The translations under genes and the position numbers were made by a program. Below are positions 54,496 to 64,000 of a stretch of 64,000 bases of DNA, piece after piece. The stretch comes from Saprolegnia diclina VS20 (taxonomy: Eukaryota > Oomycota > Saprolegniomycetes > Saprolegniales > Saprolegniaceae). The notes beneath the pieces are model-generated. The model made no database searches, was not told the DNA's origin, and was given only the letters and a program-made list of their open reading frames with translations. The stretch lies in NCBI RefSeq assembly GCF_000281045.1, contig NW_008246095.1:299087-363086 (forward strand), read 5' to 3'. Each line of letters begins with the position of its first letter. Within the stretch, counting starts at the first letter, position 1.

Positions 54496-55985
54496 CCCAG
54501 ACTGCAACGTAGGGCACACACCCGTTGCGATCGACTCGGATAAGTGCGCGTGGTGTGTAACCGCACTTGGTCGAGTCGTAGCATTGCATGACGCTTCAAA
54601 GCTTGAAGGCGACCGACCGTGGCGACGACGACGACGGACAAGCAGTCGGTTGCTGCCTCTGCACACTCGCACGGATGCCACGCCGAAGCATACGTGGACA
54701 GATCATTGTTCGTGGTGAAGAAAGCTTGTGGCAGTTGGAAGCCCAACATGCGTTGTATGCTTGTGGCTGGGCTCGTTCGAGCATGGACACGTGCAGTGAC
54801 CTTGGCCTGGATAGCGTGCTTGGCTGCAGCAAGGTCCAGCAAGTTATCGGTCACGAGAGCGTCTCCTCGTGTCGTGAACATATCTTTTCGCAGCAGTCCT
54901 CTGTACAGAGTGATCGATGACCTTTCGACTGCTTCCTCGTCACCGAGTGCCAAAGTGCCCCCGAACGCCAAGGCAGCGCGTTCAATATACTACACAAGGA
55001 ATACTGCTTTCGCTTGCGCCTCGTCGTGCATTGGCCAACCGGTTTATCCAAACCGCCACTGTGACAAGGTCAACGACTTGGCCATACTGCGTATGACGAG
55101 AAAGCTGTCGTGTTCCGGGTGCAGTGGTCGCGGCTTCTCTGCTTCGCCCTCAAGTTCTTGACGTGAGCTCGTCGGAGTGGGATAGAACAAATGACGCCAG
55201 TCCATGTAACCTCGTCCACATCATTCATCCTTGGCTGGCTACGTTGGCAGATACAAGTACCGGACAACGTCGGTGGGCCTTCGTGCGCTGCACTTGGTGC
55301 TTGATGCATTTGATGGTCTCAGCGTCATGGGAAGTAGCCACCACTTGCCCCGTAGCACAGTAGCCTGGTTCGTCGCCAGTCGTTGCAATGACGCTACGAC
55401 CGAAGACCGAAGAGCGCCAGAGCAAACGGAACTCATCGCGACAAGACTGCATCATCCATAGACACTTTACTAGACACTTCTCGACGCCCCTTCCAGTCGA
55501 AGGCTCTTGCGCCTTCGATGATATCTTCTTTCTTCTGGCACGAGCAACATCGGTACATTAGCGTTATCGGCCGCCACGTCTTCGTCGTTATCGCAAGCAT
55601 GTTTTTGCCATCACGCATTATTGGGTCACTCTTGCATAGTTACGCTGTCGAGTCTTTACCGTTCGGCTGTCAATGACATGAGACCACTGGAGCCGACGAG
55701 GTCGGTGCTCAACAAGCACTTCCACGCTGCGCAACCTTGGCGTGTACGGCCTATGTACAAGGAACGCACAGCTTTGCACGCGCCGCCTCGGGGGCGGCCA
55801 TTGAATTTCAGACATTCAAGTTGAAGCGTTGCTGCGACAGGCGAAGTTCGAAGCAGTCGATGGCAACTCCACACGAGGCGACCAATGAAATGAGCTTCGA
55901 ACTTCCGTTGGGACTCTAAATTGAAACGGTGGCCCGCGAGTGAGGAGCTTCTAGTCATCAAAACACCAGCTCCTTGTACATAGCC
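54496..55985. other. 1.5-kb intergenic stretch, no convincing gene
   Basis: On the reverse strand 54453-54971 is open for 172 codons (MAFGGTLALGDEE...), but its codon use is less GC-biased than the true genes and I see no motif, so I leave it uncalled. CCAAT at 55882-55886 lies 100 bp before the TTD14-like gene. Confidence 0.45.
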
Positions 55986-57526
55986 ATGGCGCAGCAGTCC
56001 CCGTTCGCTACGTCCGAAGAGCCCGCGCCGATCCGCGCCCGGTCGGGCACCGTGCCCATGATGAGCTCGCTCACGCGCGGCGAGACCGAGTCGATCCCGA
56101 TCTACAAGTTTGTGCTCACGGGCGGCCCGTGCGCCGGCAAGACGACGTCGCTCGAGCGCCTCTCGACCTACTTCCGGTACTTTTCGCCGCGCACGCTCGC
56201 CATGTACCACGATGGCCCTATCTAGAGAGCGTGGTTTCCGCGTCTACATGGTGCCCGAGGCCTCGACGCTGCTCCAGTCGGGCGGCGCCCATTTCTTGTA
56301 CGCCAGCATCACCATTCTTCTTTTTCACATGGTCTGTTTGACGCATTAGGGACCTCAAGCCCACGGACATTATTAACTTCCAGTGGGCCATTCTGTCGAC
56401 GCAGATGCAGCTCGAAGACACGTTTGTGGCACTGGCACGGGACACCAAGCTGCCGTGCGTCATCCTCTGCGATCGCGGCGCCATGGACGGCTCGGCCTAC
56501 ATGGACCCGGAGGAGTGGGAAGATCTCAAGCTCCAGCACGACCTCGACACGGTCACGCTCCGCGATACGTACGTCGGCGATTGCTCGGACAAATGACACG
56601 ATTCTCTGTCTAGTCGCTACAACGCGGTGTTCCACCTCGTGACGACGGCGAACGGCGCGCCCCAGTTTTACACGCTTGACAACAACGGCACGCGCATCGA
56701 AACGATCGAGCAGGCGTGCGCAGTCGACGAGCGCATCTGCCACGCGTGGATCGGCCACCCCAAGCTCTTTGTCTTTGGTATTATACGAGCTTCTTGGTAG
56801 CTTGTACGACTCTTGTATGTAGACAACTCGACGGGCTTTGAGAGCAAGATGCAGCGTCTCATCAACTGCGCTGCGACGCTCACGGGTCTCCCGTCGACGG
56901 TCAAGTCGAGTAAGAAGTTCCTCCTCCGCTCGCTGCCGTCGCCCGCGTCCATGCCCGTCCACTGCGAAGAGTTCGAAGTCGAGAAGGTCTACCTCATGCC
57001 CCACCCGAGCGGTACCAAATGGCTCTGGATATGCACTAAGCTCTGAGATCCCGCGTGTATAGATGGCCCGGACGACTATGTCTTTGTCCGCTGCCGCACG
57101 CAGTATGGCATTCCAGTCTACGGCATGACGACGGTCCGCACGATCGCCGGGACGGGCGAGCCGTACGTTTCAATGTTTCAAGTTCAGGCAATGTATCGTT
57201 GTCGTAGGGTGCATCTCAAGCGCGTGCTCTCGGCGCGCGAGTACACGTATGCGGTGCGCCACCGCGCCGACCCGAGCCGCCGCATCATCAAGCAGAAGCG
57301 CATCTGCTTCTTGTGGAAGAACCAGTCGTTCAACATCCACATCTACAAGGAGCCAATCGAGCTTGCGAGCCAAGGCATCGTGCACATCCAGGCAAGCATC
57401 GAGTCGACGGCGACCGTCATGATGCCGGGCTTCCTCGATACGGACGAAGAAATGGACGAGTCGCACCCGCTCTACACGGGCTACCACGTCTCGCTCAAGG
57501 AAATGGACATCCCCAACGTCTTGTAA
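55986..57526 (+). CDS. TTD14-like P-loop NTPase (AAA_28 plus CYTH-like C-terminus)
   Basis: Homologue of Drosophila TRPL-translocation-defect protein 14, a GTP- and phosphoinositide-binding protein needed for channel traffic in photoreceptors. Seven exons, six introns (45-52 nt, all ending TAG), give 417 residues. Walker A is GGPCAGKT; the block VYMVPEAST follows, then LCDRGAMDGSAYM and HAWIGHP. The C-terminal half has the alternating charged strands of a CYTH-like tunnel (FEVEKVYLM, DDYVFVRCRTQYG, RVLSAREYTYAVRHR, KRICFLWKNQSF). The protein starts MAQQSPFATSEEP. Exact activity in oomycetes is unknown; membrane or flagellar traffic is a reasonable guess. Confidence 0.88.
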
Positions 57527-57960
57527 GCATTCAATTGACCAAGCCTCTCCGTATACAAACTGGCGTGTTCGAAGTTGTGCTTGGCATCGAAGGACTCGGA
57601 CGCCAACCGTGGATGCAAGGCCCTTTGACGACGTCGTGATTGTCGATATAGCCCAGTTTCCATGGCATGCAGCCGAGCAAGCAAGTAGATCGAGGGCATT
57701 GAGAGGCTCCTTCACGTGGCGCTTCCCGATACTATATGGAGTGAAGGGACTGTAGGAAACAGTCGTTGACTTGACAGCCAACATCGTGCGTTGAAGATTA
57801 CTCGTTTGGCGAGTGAGATTCAGGTAGCCTTGGAGGTCTCCAACCCGGCACCAGGTCGCTCGCTACCCTAACACTTGGATGGCGTGGGCCAGTGCAACGT
57901 CCGCGATACCATTCGAAGAACAAATTATGCATTTCTTGTGCTCGTATATCGCAATGGTGA
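57527..57960. other. Intergenic between converging genes, no gene seen
   Basis: It contains the 3' flanks of the TTD14-like gene and of the reverse-strand LRR protein. No repeated element, hairpin or protein piece stands out. Confidence 0.5.
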
Positions 57961-59312
57961 CTACTTTTTCTTCTTTTTGGCTTTGGCTTCGGCTTTCAAG
58001 CGCGCTTCGTCCTCCTTGAGCTTGCGCGCAGCCTCCTTCTCGGCGATTTGCTTTTGGATGCGCGCGTGTTCTTCGCACTTGTGCCGCGCGGCCTCAATCG
58101 CGTCGCGCTCGTACTGGGCGTGGCGCGCGGCGGCGTTGTCGTCGTGCCATTTGGCGATCGTCTCGGCCTTCTCGAGCGCGCACTTGGCGTCGTACTTGGC
58201 ATCCGCGTCGGCCGCGACCTGCTTCTTGAGTGCGTAAACCTTGGCTTGCATCTTGTCGTGGACAAGCCGATTCTCTTCGAGCTGTATCGCAATGACTTCG
58301 AGTTCCTTGTCAGCCATGGCGTTGCAGCCAATGTCTAGTGGATAAAGCCATGAAAGTATGGTATATTGTCTTTCACAATATATGAATTCCATACCGAGCG
58401 CAATCACCGACTCGTTGAAGAGGAGCGCCTTGGAGAGCATCCGACCGGCCTCGACATTGAGCCCACAACGAAAAAAGTTGACCGACCGCAACGTCGTCGT
58501 GTTGCTAAAGACGTTGGAGCAGAGCACTTCAAAGCCCGAGAGGTCCACGGCATTGTCTAGTCCATGACGTTATTTCATCGTGCACTATAGATGGAGGATA
58601 TGTCGTACTGTGGCTCGTGAGCGGGTTGGACTCGAAACTGATGGACGAAAGCACCTTGTTGGCGGCAAGCGCCGGGCCGATCACGAGAAGTGAACTCGCG
58701 TTAAAGTGGTTGGCTCCCAAGTCGAGTGTCTGCAGTGACCGGTTGTGCCGAAGGAGCCCCGCGACGGCCTCAGCCACACTCTCGCCGAGCTCGTTGTTGG
58801 ACAAGTCGAGAGTCAACACCGACTTGTTGGCTTCCATCGCGTGCAGAAAAGCGCGGCACGTGGCGTCATCGATGCCGCGCACCGTGAGACTCGCGTTCGT
58901 CTCGTGGGCGAGCACCTATTCAGCGAGTAGAGTAGCCAAGACTGTTGTCGGTCGAGTACCTGGTCGACAAGGATGCGCATCTTTGGGTTGGCAGCGAGCG
59001 CGGCCGAGTCCTCGGCCACAATCCGCTCGGCGCGCGCCGCCATCTCGTTCTTGTTCTTCTTGCGTCGATAGCGCTCCATGATCTTGGCGTACGCAGTCAT
59101 TTGCGTGTTGAACTCGTCGTCAAACTTGCGCTGAAGAATCACGAGCGTGCTCGGGACGCTCTCGTGCGCAGGAATGCCATACCGCATCATCTAGCAGACC
59201 CTCGGGGAGTATCATTCCTAGCCCATTCATTGTATGGTACCTCGGAGCGAATGTCCTCGATGCTCAAGAGGTTGGCTTCGCGCCGGTGCGGCTCCTCGGG
59301 CAGCAGGTCCAT
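57961..59312 (-). CDS. LRR (RNH1/NLR-like) plus coiled-coil protein
   Basis: Five exons, four introns (44-60 nt, all TAG), 381 residues. After MDLLPEEPHRREANLLS and a helical stretch come ribonuclease-inhibitor-type LRRs: SVLTLDLSNNELGESVAEAVA, SLQTLDLGANHF, LSSISFESNPL, LRSVNFFRCGLN. The C-terminal 130 residues form an uninterrupted charged helix (AIQLEENRLVHDKM, AKWHDDNAAARHAQYERD, ending in a poly-Lys run). This LRR plus coiled-coil layout is common in axonemal proteins of protists. The start is inferred: the ATG at 59312 opens the frame 15 bp from the start of the divergent IQ gene. An upstream reading in another frame exists but lacks continuity. Confidence 0.75.
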
Positions 59313-59327
59313 TTGGCCGTTTTCAGA

Positions 59328-61374
59328 ATGGCGCGTCGCTTGGCGCCAAAAACGAAACTCCGAGAGATGCTCTTGCCGCTCATCCCGCCGCCGCCGTCGC
59401 CCCCCCGGGACGAGTCGCCGCCGTGCGAGCCAGTGGTGCTTCCTACGTTGAACTTGCACAGTATGCCATCACCGCGTCCGCTTCCCAAGCGGCAACCGCT
59501 GCCTGCAGCGACGTACGACTATGTGGCACCCATGAAATGCTTGCTTATGCGCAGTGGCTAGCGTTGTGCCCATGACGACGCTACACAAGCGCCACGCGAT
59601 CCCCGACGTGGTGCTCGACGTCGACGACTGCCACAACATGGCGGCCATCGCTGACGCGTTCGCCTCGTCGCTTGTGCGTCCGCTCGGCGCATGCAACCGC
59701 GGCTCATTCCGATGTTAGCACGCGATCAAGACAAGTTTGGCGCGCATCGATGCCACGATGCACATTTTCCAAGACGAGGTCACCAAGATGACACCCACTA
59801 TCGTGACCAGCTGCGTAGATGGCCGACGCCGACGACATGGTGCAGCTCATCCAACTGCGCTGCGCGCACGCCAAGGACATGTTTGCACGCCTTGTGCACG
59901 GCAGTGCAGTTACGATTCAACGCTGTCTGCGCGGGTTCTTTGGGCGATGTACGTTAGTGTCATACGGTTTCCAGGGAAGACTTTTGATTTAGTAGTCTTT
60001 CGACGCTGCATTGCAGACCGGGCGGCCCGCATCATCCAGCGTGTCGTGCGGCACCGTCGCGTGCGGCGTCTCGCGCATTATGTTGTCTTCAAGTCGACCA
60101 TGGTCGTCCTAAGAGTACGACACGAGGTCTCATTTCGATGCAGGCGAACACGATTCTCGGTCTCCGGACATTCAACAAATTTATGCGCGCGCACCCGGGA
60201 ACGGACCCGTCGCTCGTGTACGACCAGATCCGCGCGTCGATCAAGATCCAGCAGCGCTGGCGGTCTGCGTTCCTCTTGGTGCGCGCGCGGCACGCCGAGA
60301 TGGCCGCCGCACAGCACAAGGAGCGGTTGCGCCAGCGCCTCCAGCGGTTTCTCTATACCTTTTCCCTTGTGTACAACATTGTCCGGTACGCCTCGCGTCC
60401 AGGTGGTGCCACGTCATATTAGACGTGTGTAGCTTTTGGCGCCGCGCCACGATTTTTCATTATTTTACCGTCCCAGCCTACAAGATTACGCGCAACAACA
60501 TCCTCTCGGGGCTCCAGCGCTGGCGTCACGTCGCCATGTTCCGCTCGACGCGGCGTCAGGCGGTCTCGTTCCAGGGCTCGGACGCCTTCTCCAAGGCCGC
60601 CAGAGCGATTCACGCCGGCTCGTCGTTTGGCAAAGAGCCCAAGGTGCTGCGTCTACCGTTCCCATACGTTCGTCAAACGGCAATGTCGGACAGGCGTGGT
60701 ACGCGCGACACTCGGTGCGCATGATGGACGATCGCGGCCGGCGCACGTCGACCTTTGCGTCGGTCGTCGAGGCGGCCATTGCGGCGCCGCCCAAGCTGCA
60801 ACTGCAGTCGACGCACCGCACACTGTCGCTGCCCGGCACAATTGGCCTCGGCGAGTGGTCGGGTCAGGACGACAGCCACGACGTTCCGATCGTCGTCACG
60901 ACCACACGGCTCTCGGTGACGACGGTGCCGGCCGAGTTTCACTTGTCGACGCCGCGCACAAAGCCGCCAAAGGACCCGGTCCCCCGGAGCGTCGCCCGCC
61001 AAAAGCAAGTGCAGTTTGCGCAAACACTTCAGGACACCAACAAGCGGCGGCGTCTTGGTATGTATGGGAGACGACAGCGATGCACCAACACTACGTGATA
61101 GCTGTCGCCGCGGCCAAGGCCAAGAAGGAGGCAGCTGCCGACATAGAGCTCCGCGCTCGCCAAGCAAAGACCGACGCCGACAAGGTCCAGCGCTTGGAAC
61201 GCATGAAGCAGCTCGAGGTACTACGAGTCCACCACGGTGCTGCCGTATGCATGCAAGGCGTGTTAGAATGACCTCGAGCAACGCCGCCTAACACGCCTTC
61301 GAGAGCAGCAGCGCAAGCGCGACGACGAGGTTGTCGCTTCTTTGAGTCCGGCAACCTTCATACGACGTGCATAG
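59328..61374 (+). CDS. IQ-motif / coiled-coil protein, 10 exons
   Basis: Nine introns (40-50 nt) removed, the protein has 544 residues in one frame. The N-terminus is basic and Pro-rich (LPLIPPPPSPP). Several IQ motifs follow: TIQRCLRGFFGRF, ARIIQRVVRHRRVRR, IKIQQRWRSAFLLVRAR. Then come ITRNNILSGLQRWRHVAMF, a Ser/Thr-rich linker and a terminal charged coil (KAKKEAAADIELRARQ, DLEQRRLTRLREQQRKRDDE). IQ motifs bind calmodulin or EF-hand light chains. Seven of nine introns end TAG, two end CAG; the intron at 60386-60432 holds an imperfect copy of the CCACGTCAT palindrome. Its start codon is 15 bp from that of the divergent LRR gene, so they likely share control. Confidence 0.75.
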
Positions 61375-62028
61375 GCGCGTCTCAAAGCCGACCAAACATC
61401 CAAGATCCAAACGGCCAAGCTAAGAAGCACCGACCACCTCAGTTCCGCCACGCGGGGCATCCAACGCCGGCGCACAAATCCAACTTCGGGATCCAGCGCA
61501 CCCGAGTCGGCAGCAACAGAATCAGAGACGGGCAACCAGCGTGACGACTAAGGACATGGTATGAAATAGTGTGGGAAGGCAGCCAAGACATGCACGTCAT
61601 TGTCACTCGTCCAGGTCGAAAGGGGTGGGGTTGTTGCAACTTCTGCAGACAATTTCTGATTAAGGGATTTCTAATTCAGAGATTCAAGGATTGGCGCTGT
61701 GCCGATTTATGTCAACAAGTTGACAGCATATCGGTAGAAGCTTCGTTTGAGTTTGAGTTTGGCGAGCCAAATGGGGTTTGGGAGCTCGTGGGACGACATG
61801 TACTGGTTCGCAGAAAGAGAAGCGGGGCCGCGAATCTTGACGGCCCTTTGCAAGCGGCTACTCGGTATCGAACATTAAGAAGAGCCAATCGCTACGCGTC
61901 CAAGCACCGTCCAAGTAGCGTGAAGAACTATTCTCATGCGTCGCAGCCCAATCCAAGCACTGTTAGGCCCATGCATGAGCTGGCAGTCTCTGACGGCGTG
62001 GGATGTCGCGTTGAACTTTGCTTTTCAC
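61375..62028. other. Intergenic, no gene seen
   Basis: It separates the IQ protein from the F-box gene. Frames are short and lack motifs. Near 61660-61700 two similar words (ctgattaagggatttct and aattcagagattcaagg) give a weak repeat-like texture. Confidence 0.45.
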
Positions 62029-62097
62029 CCAATCGCACGCGGCGCGCGCGTACCAGCTGCTTCTGATTGGCCCCATTCCTTGCGCGTTACTGATTGG
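62029..62097 (+). promoter_or_regulatory. Triple CCAAT box upstream of the F-box gene
   Basis: CCAAT at 62029-62033 and ATTGG at 62066-62070 and 62093-62097, 116-184 bp before the start codon. Spacings are 37 and 27 bp. Confidence 0.5.
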
Positions 62098-62212
62098 ATG
62101 AAATATTTTCAGCGAATCACACGCGAGCTAGCGACGTGGGCGGCCGACGCACAGCTCGGCCATCGCCATTACCTGGCGCACCTCGAAGCTGCGATCTTTG
62201 CACTGTTGAAGC

Positions 62213-63486
62213 ATGGCGAGCCAAGTCGCCGAGAGCTCACGCAGCGTGCAGCTGCCACGCAGCGCGCCGTCGGCCGCGTACACGCCGGTCCTCGTCACCA
62301 TGAGCGAGGAGCTGGTACGACGCCATGACGCTGCCTCGTTTCATGATGCTCAAGTGGCACGGTAGATCCTCATGGTCTTTGGCTACCTCACGCCCGCGTC
62401 GATCCTTACGACGATGTACGCTGCATGTCGTGCGCTCACAACCACAGCTCATGTAGCGTAGGCAGCTCTCCAAGGAGTGGCGCGACATTTGCCGCTCGGA
62501 CCGCCTTTGGTTGCCGCTGGTCCTTCGCCGTTGGCAGCTGCCTCCGCGCATGATGAAGCTGCACCGCTATGGCGTGCACTCGTACTTTGGCCTGTACCGG
62601 CATTTGCACATCTCGGAGCAGAAGCCTCACGGCCTCTACTCGACGGCTGTACGTGTGCTTGCCAATTCGACGCCCGCGCTCATGGCCTCGTTTGTTGGTT
62701 AGGACAAACCGACGTGGGGGCACAGCTACAACGGCGGCGTCGAGACCTGGTAGAGCCAAGTGTCATAGGCGGAAACGTTCATGTATCCTGTGCGTAGGCT
62801 CACGCTCGGGCATCGTGCCGACTGCAAGACGCTCGCGATCGGCGCCAAGACGTACGTCCAGCTCCGCATCATCGTCCAGAACCTCTCGTCGTCGCATGTG
62901 CACATTGACGCTGCGGCCATCCAAGTACACTACAAGGATGGCTCCAAGCGGGCGGCGGTATGTCCCGACATAATCCTCTTCGGTCTTTTTGATGTCCCTG
63001 GCGTGTAGGTGGCTCGCCACCCGATGGCGCATGCCATGCTTCGCATGGAGCCGCGGGTGCTTGCGGCTAATGGCGTCGCGCCGGCCCTCGAAGCGTCGAT
63101 CGTCGAAGGACGTGCGGTGCTTCGGTTCATGGACTATTGCGTCGTGGGCCTCTACGTCGAATGCGACGACGGCTGCGTCTTTGAGTCCGACTTTCTCGAG
63201 CAGTACGAGGAAGTGCGGCCGACGTGTACTCACATGTGGAGCTAGTGCGTTCGCCGTGTGGGTGCCCATGAAGCGGCGCGGCCACTGCAACGACCTCTCA
63301 CGCTGCCGTTGTGCGCTGATTCCCGACCACTACCACCACTTTGGCTCGATCTTGAGCATCGTCGACGAGTCGGTCATCTGGTCGCGCTACTCGGAGTTTG
63401 CTGGCGGCTTTATGGTGCTCAACTGCAAGGACCGCCTCGGCGGTGCTGCAGCCCACGGGTCGCTCCCGACGCGCTACCTTCTCTAG
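62213..63486 (+). CDS. F-box protein, 7 exons
   Basis: Six introns (43-54 nt, all ending TAG) removed, the protein has 326 residues. After a Ser-rich start (MASQVAESSRS) the F-box reads EELILMVFGYLTPASILTT then QLSKEWRDICRSDRLWLPL, which should contact SKP1 in an SCF ubiquitin ligase. The following RRWQLPPRMMKLH..SYFGLYRHL fits the F-box extension seen in FBXO-type proteins. The C-terminal part is beta-rich (AKTYVQLRIIVQNLSSSHVHI, AVLRFMDYCVVGLYVECDDG, DHYHHFGSILSIVD) and is not a known substrate domain to me; a jelly-roll-like fold is possible. The start ATG follows GAAGC. Confidence 0.8.
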
Positions 63487-64000
63487 TCTTGTCCTCTCTT
63501 CCCTTCTTGATGTAAAGTGTGTGTCGTTGCTTTGCCAAGTGTCTGCACGCCCCATATTTATATGCATGTTCGGGTCGTGACGCCACCTCGGGCAAATGCA
63601 AGGTGAGTTTGAGCGTCTACCCCATAATCCACAGGACGACGACCAAGGAATGCGAGGACCGAACATTCACTTCGTGGTCGACATGTGCTGTGCCAAAATG
63701 CTGAGGAAGACGAAGACCATAAGTTCTGGCCTTGGGAAGACGTGGCGAATCTCCAGGAGAGATCCATGCGACTGGTGGTGCGGCGACACATTCGCGGGCC
63801 TTCGCACGGCCGTCAGATTATACAGTGGGGCATGCAGTCAGTAGTACATCACTGGTGACATAGAGTAAAGACGAGCGACGACCTCGTGGTCAACTCTCGG
63901 TCGTACAAACCGGTGTCCTTAGTGTCATCTTGGCGTCTCTACATGCCGTAAGCTTCGTCTCGTGGTATCTCGTCGCAAGAAGGATCTGTCGTCACGTCGC
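63487..64000. other. Intergenic to the window end, no gene seen
   Basis: No conserved protein segment on either strand. A gene may begin beyond the window. Confidence 0.45.

Noticed and set aside
54453-54971. A 172-codon reverse-strand frame (MAFGGTLALGDEE)
   Set aside because: Codon use is unlike that of the real genes, no motif is visible and no flanking exon fits; kept only as a remark.

Overview
This window looks like nuclear DNA of a GC-rich oomycete, probably a water mould of the Saprolegniales type. The evidence is the gene set (an oomycete-type plasma-membrane H+-ATPase with a large extracellular insert, BBS1 for a flagellate cell, plain single-copy eukaryotic genes), the very short introns and the tight packing. 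The order-level assignment is inference. There is no sign of prokaryotic operons, a CRISPR array, a virus or an intact transposon. One run of unknown bases (44279-44553) marks an assembly gap.

Layout. 1-3.5 kb: the 3' part of a P-type H+-ATPase, then a telomere-like tract and a 26-bp inverted repeat. 3.5-9 kb: methylmalonate-semialdehyde dehydrogenase, a PX-RING protein and a 2-kb stretch without a recognisable gene. 9-17 kb: a heat-shock-factor-type regulator, an ankyrin protein and the RNA polymerase I largest subunit. 17-26 kb: an F-box/LRR-like pseudogene, a metallophosphoesterase, unrecognised genes including a pair of paralogues, and another 2-kb empty stretch. 25.6-31 kb: ribosomal protein eL13, an AATF/Bfr2-like nucleolar protein, and a reverse-strand MYND-finger protein with three WASHC3/CCDC53-like repeats. 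31.9-36.6 kb: a long IQ/coiled-coil protein with a C-terminal WW-like domain. 36.6-45.2 kb: a class IV aminotransferase, a TMEM19 homologue, a patatin-type triacylglycerol lipase, an LRR protein, the gap, and a small protein with a domain I know from plants. 45.8-52.3 kb: a B-box-like zinc-finger protein, BBS1 and an SLC1-type transporter. 52.5-64 kb: an ankyrin gene, SEC61 gamma, a TTD14-like P-loop protein, a head-to-head LRR/IQ gene pair and an F-box protein.

How genes relate. There is no single pathway. Several genes fit ribosome production (RNA polymerase I, eL13, AATF). Several fit or may fit flagella or membrane traffic (BBS1, TTD14-like, the two IQ proteins, LRR/coiled-coil, WASHC3-like repeats, PX-RING). 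Lipid and amino-acid metabolism is represented by the TAG lipase, the semialdehyde dehydrogenase and the aminotransferase.

Gene structure. I placed 53 introns base by base in 13 genes; 52 of them are 39-60 nt long and 51 end in TAG. In ten of the eleven of these genes that carry more than one intron the joined exons keep one frame to the stop, and the summed exon length is a multiple of three. Promoters often carry CCAAT boxes, frequently two or three within about 100 bp. Neighbouring genes can lie 11-35 bp apart stop to stop, or 15 bp apart start to start.
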